From Pelagophyceae sp. CCMP2097 (Eukaryota; Sar; Pelagophyceae), in assembly GCA_026770575.1 (NCBI GenBank), contig MU658124.1, positions 2,240-12,332 of the forward strand: a stretch of DNA of 10,093 nucleotides, written 5' to 3'. Position 1 is the first letter of the stretch. Each line of letters opens with the position of its first letter. Both the position numbers and the translations under genes were made by a program. Below, one piece after another: positions 6,370-10,093 of the stretch. Under the pieces are notes generated by a model. It did not search any database. It saw only the letters and a program-made list of their open reading frames with translations, and had not been told where the DNA came from.

Positions 6370-9118
6370 TCACTTTTGCACCGCTGGCGCGCCCGCGCGG
6401 CGCTTGAGCATGGAGGCGAGCTCGTCGTCTTCTGGGGTGCGGTTCTTTGCGTCGTCAAGCCAGACGCGGAGGCGGCCGCTGTCGGGCACGTCGTGGTGTT
6501 CGACGGCGTTGCCGCGAAGGTCGAGCTCGACGAGGCCGCGGAGGCGGCTGACGTTTGCAGGCACGCTGTCGATTGCGTTGTCCGAGAGGTCGAGCGTCTG
6601 CAGCGCGGCGCAGTGGCGGAGCGCCTCGACGGGGATGTCAACGAAGGTGTTGCGCGCTAGCGTCAGCGTCTGCAGCCGCGCCAGAATGCGGAACGCGTCG
6701 ATGGGCAGCGCCTCGAGCATGTTGCGGTCGGCGTGGAGCGCTCGGAGCGAGGCGAGCGCGCCCAGCGACTCGGGGAAGTGCCGTAGCCCGACGCCGGCCA
6801 CGCCGAGGCGCCGCAGCTGCGGCAATAGCGGCGGCAGCGCCTCGGGCAGCGCGCCGCCGAGGAGCGCGTTGTTCGTCAGCCAGAGCTCGCAGAGGAACGG
6901 CATGTTCTTCGCGCAGCGCAGCAGATCCACCGCCAGAGGCGCGTTGGTGAAGAACGCGGGCGTGAGCGACATCTTCGACGAAATCGAAGACATGGTGAGT
7001 GCCGTGTCCAGCGGGTTGTCGTCGTCGGAGACGACGGCGTGTCGCTGCGCAGAGAGGTCGAGGACGAGGCGCGTCTGTGGCCGGGACGCGGTCTGAGGCA
7101 CCTGCTCCATGGGCGCGTGCCGCTGTGCCGCGCGTTCGAACAAGGCGTCCGCCTGGCGGCCGAATCGGTCGTGCGCGTAGTGGTGCACGCCGCCCGTCGT
7201 CGCCGGCAAGGGCGCCGTGCGTGCTGTGCGCGGCTGCAGGGCCGCGTTTGCCGCGTACGATTCCACCGGCGAACCCGACGCCGCAAACGTCGCGCTCGCA
7301 GATGTCAGCAAGGCGCCCGACGTGCCCGGCCGTTGGTCGTCGTCGGTCATGCCTCCGGCGAACGACGCGCAGCGCAGCTGTTGGATGGGCTGCGCCGTGG
7401 CGACGTCGACTGCGTGCTTCAGCAGCAGCTCCTGCTTGAAGCGCGCAAACTTGAGCTCGCAGTCGTTGCCGCCCTCCAAGAGGATGCGCCGCGCCGTGGA
7501 CCCAATCTTGAAGAACTTTGAGAGGAAGGCTGCGCAGTCGACGACGCCGGACCCGGACACGTCGATAAAGTCGACGCAGGCCTTGAGCTCCGAAAAATCG
7601 AGGCGGATGCCAAACGCGCGCCGCAGCTGCTCGCGGAAGACTGTGGGCGTGATCTGCGTCGACGTAAAGCCGCGCAGGCCCGCGGGGCCCAGCGACTTGA
7701 CAGAGTATTTCACAGACGCCTCGATGAGCTTGTCGACCGTGCTGTTGAGTTCCACCAGCGTGTACTCTTTCACCTTGGCCAGGTCGCGCGCGTCCGCCTT
7801 TTTAAGCCGCGCCGCCTGGAACCGCTCCATGGCCTCCATGCGCTGGCCGGCGCGCGCCACGCGTGCGCCTCGGAGCCGCGACCGCTCGACAAACCCGATA
7901 CCAAAAAACGTGCGCAGAAATTCGGGGCACGACACCATGCCGTCGCCGTCGAGGTCGAACATCTGCGTCAGCGCGCCAAGCTCGCGCCGCGAGAACTCGA
8001 CTTTGAAGACGCGCTTCAACTGCTCCCGGAATACGAATGGGTGCATCTCCGCGCCCTCGAAAGCAGTCAGCCTAGCAGTCGATGACGGCCGGCACTCGCC
8101 TTTTCATCCTGGTTTCCCGCGTCACCCACCCATCCCCGGCGCTGCGACGCACGGCATGGCGTCGGGCATGTTCTTGTCGTACTTTCGCGCGGCCGCGGTG
8201 ATCTTCGCCAGCGCGTTGGCCTTGTCCGTTTCGTCAAACTCGGTCGCGCACGCTGCATCCCACGTCTGCATCTTCGCCAGCTTCACCGCCGCGTCGTCGC
8301 GCTCCATCTCGAGCTCGCGGTCCAGGCGGTTCTCGTCGCGGCCGTGCAGGACGCGGCGCTTTTCGTCGAAGCTGCGCTGAAGAAAGAGCTTTGTAAACTC
8401 GGGCCCGCTGATCATGCCGTTGCCGTCGTGGTCGAAGCGCCGCGCGAGCTGCTTCACCTCGACCTCGCTGAGGGTGCAGCCAAGGAAGGCGCGCTGCAGC
8501 TGCAGCTGGAACATGGCGGGGTCCATCTAAAAAGGGCACGCTGACGGCGTTCGCCGACGGCGACGTCGCGGGGCTGCACCTCGGGCCCGGCAAACGCGTT
8601 TTGGAAGATCACGCCGTCACGCGAACCGTCAAACCGGACCGCCGCGTGCGTCACCTTGGCCAGCGCCACCTACGAAGGACGGTACCGAGCGCCGTCCAGG
8701 GCGGGTGCGCTGGCGCCACGGAGCGCTTTCATCACCTTGAGCGCGGCGCGTTCCTCCGCCGTGCCGTCAAAGTTCTTGCCCGCGTCGAAGAAAGACGTGA
8801 TGTACTCCATCCGCCGTGTGTTCGACGTCGGCGCCTACGCCCGGGGCTGCGACCGGCGCCGTACAGGGGCCACACGGCGCGCAGGCACCGGGGCCGCCGG
8901 GCGGGGACCACGCATGGCGCAGGCAGCGGGGCTGCCAACAGAGCCTCTCGACGCGAGGCGACGGAAGGGGCGCTGCAGCGGACGTTGGAAGCGCTGCCCG
9001 CGCCGCGCTGCTGGAGGAGCGTCGCGCGCCGCGCCGCCGAGAGCCGCGGCGCCTTGAACGGGTCCTCCAGGTTGTTTCGCACTGCAGAGAGCCGCGGCCG
9101 CGCCGACGCGTCGGCCAT
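6370..9118 (-). CDS. EF-hand (three modules) and leucine-rich-repeat protein, multi-exon
   Basis: Proposed exons on the minus strand are 9118-8912, 8834-8736, 8669-8580, 8526-8126 and 8071-6370, about 832 residues, ending in TGA at 6372-6370. Three copies of a module of about 130 residues are visible: a helix of the type MxPxxFRxQLxRxF, an EF-hand loop, then FxxxF and a basic linker. Loop 1 (about 8436-8398) is DHDGNGMISGPE and loop 2 (7956-7921) is DLDGDGMVSCPE; both have the Ca2+-binding Asp/Asn residues and the final Glu. Loop 3 (7563-7528), DVSGSGVVDCAA, lacks the final Glu and probably binds calcium poorly. After a low-complexity linker come about six leucine-rich repeats (6897-6490; LQTLDLSDNAIDSVP, LVELDLRGNAVE), a protein-binding surface. 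No membrane segment or catalytic motif is seen, so a cytosolic calcium-dependent adaptor is likely. The three central splice junctions are supported by the module alignment; the first exon is weaker. Confidence 0.8.
8072..8125 (-). other. Predicted 54-nt intron of the EF-hand/LRR gene
   Basis: Donor GTGACG at 8125, acceptor CGACTGCTAG ending at 8072. It removes two in-frame TGA stops and joins PGMG to LTAFEGAEMHPFVF. The result aligns with the same place in the first and third EF-hand modules (NAFAGPEMDPAMF and GFTSTQITPTVF). Confidence 0.75.
8527..8579 (-). other. Predicted 53-nt intron of the EF-hand/LRR gene
   Basis: Donor GAG|GTGCAG at 8579 and acceptor CCCTTTTTAG ending at 8527, with a good pyrimidine run. 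Both ends fall on codon boundaries. Splicing joins FAGPE to MDPAMFQLQLQRAF, matching FEGAE-MHPFVF of the second module. The TAG just before the ATG at 8526 is thus an acceptor rather than a stop. Confidence 0.8.
8670..8735 (-). other. Predicted 66-nt intron of the EF-hand/LRR gene
   Basis: Donor AAG|GTGATG at 8735 and acceptor CCTTCGTAG ending at 8670, both on codon boundaries. It removes a TAG and joins EERAALK to VALAKVTHAAVRFDG, which aligns with NALAKITAAARKYDK in the next module. Confidence 0.7.
8835..8911 (-). other. Tentative first intron of the EF-hand/LRR gene
   Basis: The acceptor CGGGCGTAG ending at 8835 is reasonable, because the exon after it (ending in EERAALK) is coding-like. 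The donor is uncertain: GT at 8911 (77 nt), 8908 (74 nt) and 8875 (41 nt) all keep the frame with the upstream exon that starts at the ATG 9118-9116. Confidence 0.4.
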
Positions 9119-9367
9119 CGCGCGCGCCCGCTGCGCCGAGAGGCCCCAACTGCACGGGCTTAGTGGCACTCGACCGCCCAAACTCTTCAGGGCGCACTCG
9201 ATCCGTACGTCCCGCGGGCCCGGAGGGTGTGCCACCGGGGGTTGGCCGATGGTCGGCGGCTGTCGAGGTGGACCCGCTTTAGGATGCAGCGCCGATAATC
9301 GCTAAATATCTCTGTTTCACGCCCCACAGCCGTTTCGACAAGAGGGGTGCAGGATTTTATTAGACCT
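9119..9367. promoter_or_regulatory. Shared upstream region of two divergent genes
   Basis: The EF-hand/LRR gene starts leftward at about 9118 and the small Cys/His gene starts rightward at 9368 or 9455, so these 249 bp are likely a two-way promoter. The stretch near 9293-9313 is AT-rich for this window (contains taaatat at 9303-9309), 59-65 bp before the rightward ATG. No other motif is clear. The call rests on position. Confidence 0.45.
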
Positions 9368-9988
9368 ATGATACGTCCATTTCAGCGGGCCGCTCGTCCG
9401 GAGCACTCAAGAGGGGGTGGTGTAGTGGGGGTGGTCCTCAAACGCCGTGCGCTGATGGCCCAGAGGCGCGCGCGAGACGTGGAAGGCACGCCGAGCCGCA
9501 GCGACCTGATGCGGCCGCGTCTGGAGGCCGCCATCGACTCAGAGTCAGAGATGGACTGTGAGGAGGAGGACGACGACCTCGAGCGACCGAGCGCGTGCGA
9601 CGTCGACGCGGCGTGGCACGCGGCCAAGGGCCTCGCGTTCGTGCCCGTCGGATGTGCAATGCAGATCGAGGACGGCGAACTCGTGCACAAGTACAAGCGC
9701 ACGGGCTCGCGCGAGGCGGAGTGCGACTGTTGTCACAAAACGTTCGCCGTCAACTCGTACCACCCGAAAGCGCTCAAGGCCCATGGCGTCTCGTGCGCGG
9801 CGAAGCATGCCACGCACCTCGCGAGCCTGCAGCGCGCGGCGGAAAAAGCGGACTGGCGCTCCGCCGTCTGGTCGTACAACATGAAGGCGCACTGGCGCCG
9901 CCTCCACGACTCGACGGCCATGCCGGTGGGCCTCGAGAGCGCCCTCAAGCTCGCCCCAGACGAGAAGAAGCTCCTCAAATCACTCTGA
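9368..9988 (+). CDS. Small hypothetical protein with acidic patch and Cys/His cluster
   Basis: The frame opens with ATG at 9368 and ends with TGA at 9986-9988, giving 206 residues; a second in-frame ATG at 9455 would give 177. The part before 9455 is Gly/Val/Arg-rich and less protein-like, so the shorter start is quite possible. After an acidic patch (DCEEEDDDLE) comes a cluster that could bind zinc: Cys 119, 121 and 122, His 139 and Cys 143 (spaced C-x2-C, 16 residues, H-x3-C), with further His at 147 and 150. Near the C-terminus MKAHWRRLH gives an H-x4-H pair (175 and 180) like the end of a C2H2 finger. No signal peptide or membrane segment is seen. A nucleic-acid-binding or transposon-related zinc-finger protein is possible, but I do not recognise the family. 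It is transcribed away from the EF-hand/LRR gene. Confidence 0.65.
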   Translation: MIRPFQRAARPEHSRGGGVVGVVLKRRALMAQRRARDVEGTPSRSDLMRPRLEAAIDSESEMDCEEEDDDLERPSACDVDAAWHAAKGLAFVPVGCAMQIEDGELVHKYKRTGSREAECDCCHKTFAVNSYHPKALKAHGVSCAAKHATHLASLQRAAEKADWRSAVWSYNMKAHWRRLHDSTAMPVGLESALKLAPDEKKLLKSL

Positions 9989-10093
9989 GTAGCCGTTCCA
10001 TGGGTCGCGTCGAGGTGGCTTGTTCGACCCACACCTCCGGGTTTTCCTTAAAAAGCGGTCTAAAAAAACACCCATTTTTTCGTAGCCGAGCCC
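9989..10093. other. 3' flank of the small Cys/His gene
   Basis: These 105 bp contain no gene. Two overlapping inverted repeats lie at 10001-10037, followed by A- and T-rich runs (taaaaaaacaccc at about 10061-10073 and a T run at 10075-10080). They may be part of the 3' untranslated region; no canonical AATAAA is present. Confidence 0.4.

Noticed and set aside
7217..8380. Plus-strand open frame of 387 codons opposite the EF-hand gene
   Set aside because: It lies antisense to intact EF-hand modules, runs across a predicted intron of the real gene and shows no domain; its Ser/Arg/Ala composition is typical of a GC-rich shadow.

Overview
The window looks like nuclear DNA of a GC-rich, gene-dense eukaryote. 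It carries U-box, SAM, ankyrin, EF-hand and leucine-rich-repeat domains, and two of its genes only make sense once short introns (about 50-125 nt, ending in TAG or CAG) are removed. A microalga such as a GC-rich stramenopile would fit, but this is an inference from style and the species is not identified.

Layout, left to right. Positions 1-1957 are a higher-order tandem repeat with a 288-bp unit that varies only in 24-bp steps. On the minus strand it reads as an acidic, Thr/Ala-rich 96-residue protein repeat, broken by one stop at 958-960. Positions 2032-3191 (minus) are a decayed Gag-like gene with two zinc knuckles, two in-frame stops and one frame change. After that change its frame is the frame of the repeat array, with a third stop between them, so the array may be an expanded downstream part of the same element or host gene. 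Positions 3192-3481 hold no gene.

Positions 3482-6112 (minus) are a multi-exon gene. It encodes a short hydrophobic N-terminus, a stack of ankyrin repeats, about five membrane segments, an acidic linker, a SAM domain and a C-terminal U-box, suggesting a membrane-anchored ubiquitin ligase. Three apparent frame breaks or damaged repeats are resolved by phase-compatible introns; one break near the N-terminus is not settled. Positions 6370-9118 (minus) are a second multi-exon gene: three copies of an EF-hand module followed by leucine-rich repeats, likely a calcium-responsive scaffold. A 249-bp gap separates it from a divergent plus-strand gene at 9368-9988, a small protein with an acidic patch and a Cys/His cluster that I cannot assign to a family.

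The two large genes are head-to-tail on the minus strand. Their domains point to signalling (calcium sensing, ubiquitin transfer), but nothing in the sequence shows that they act together.
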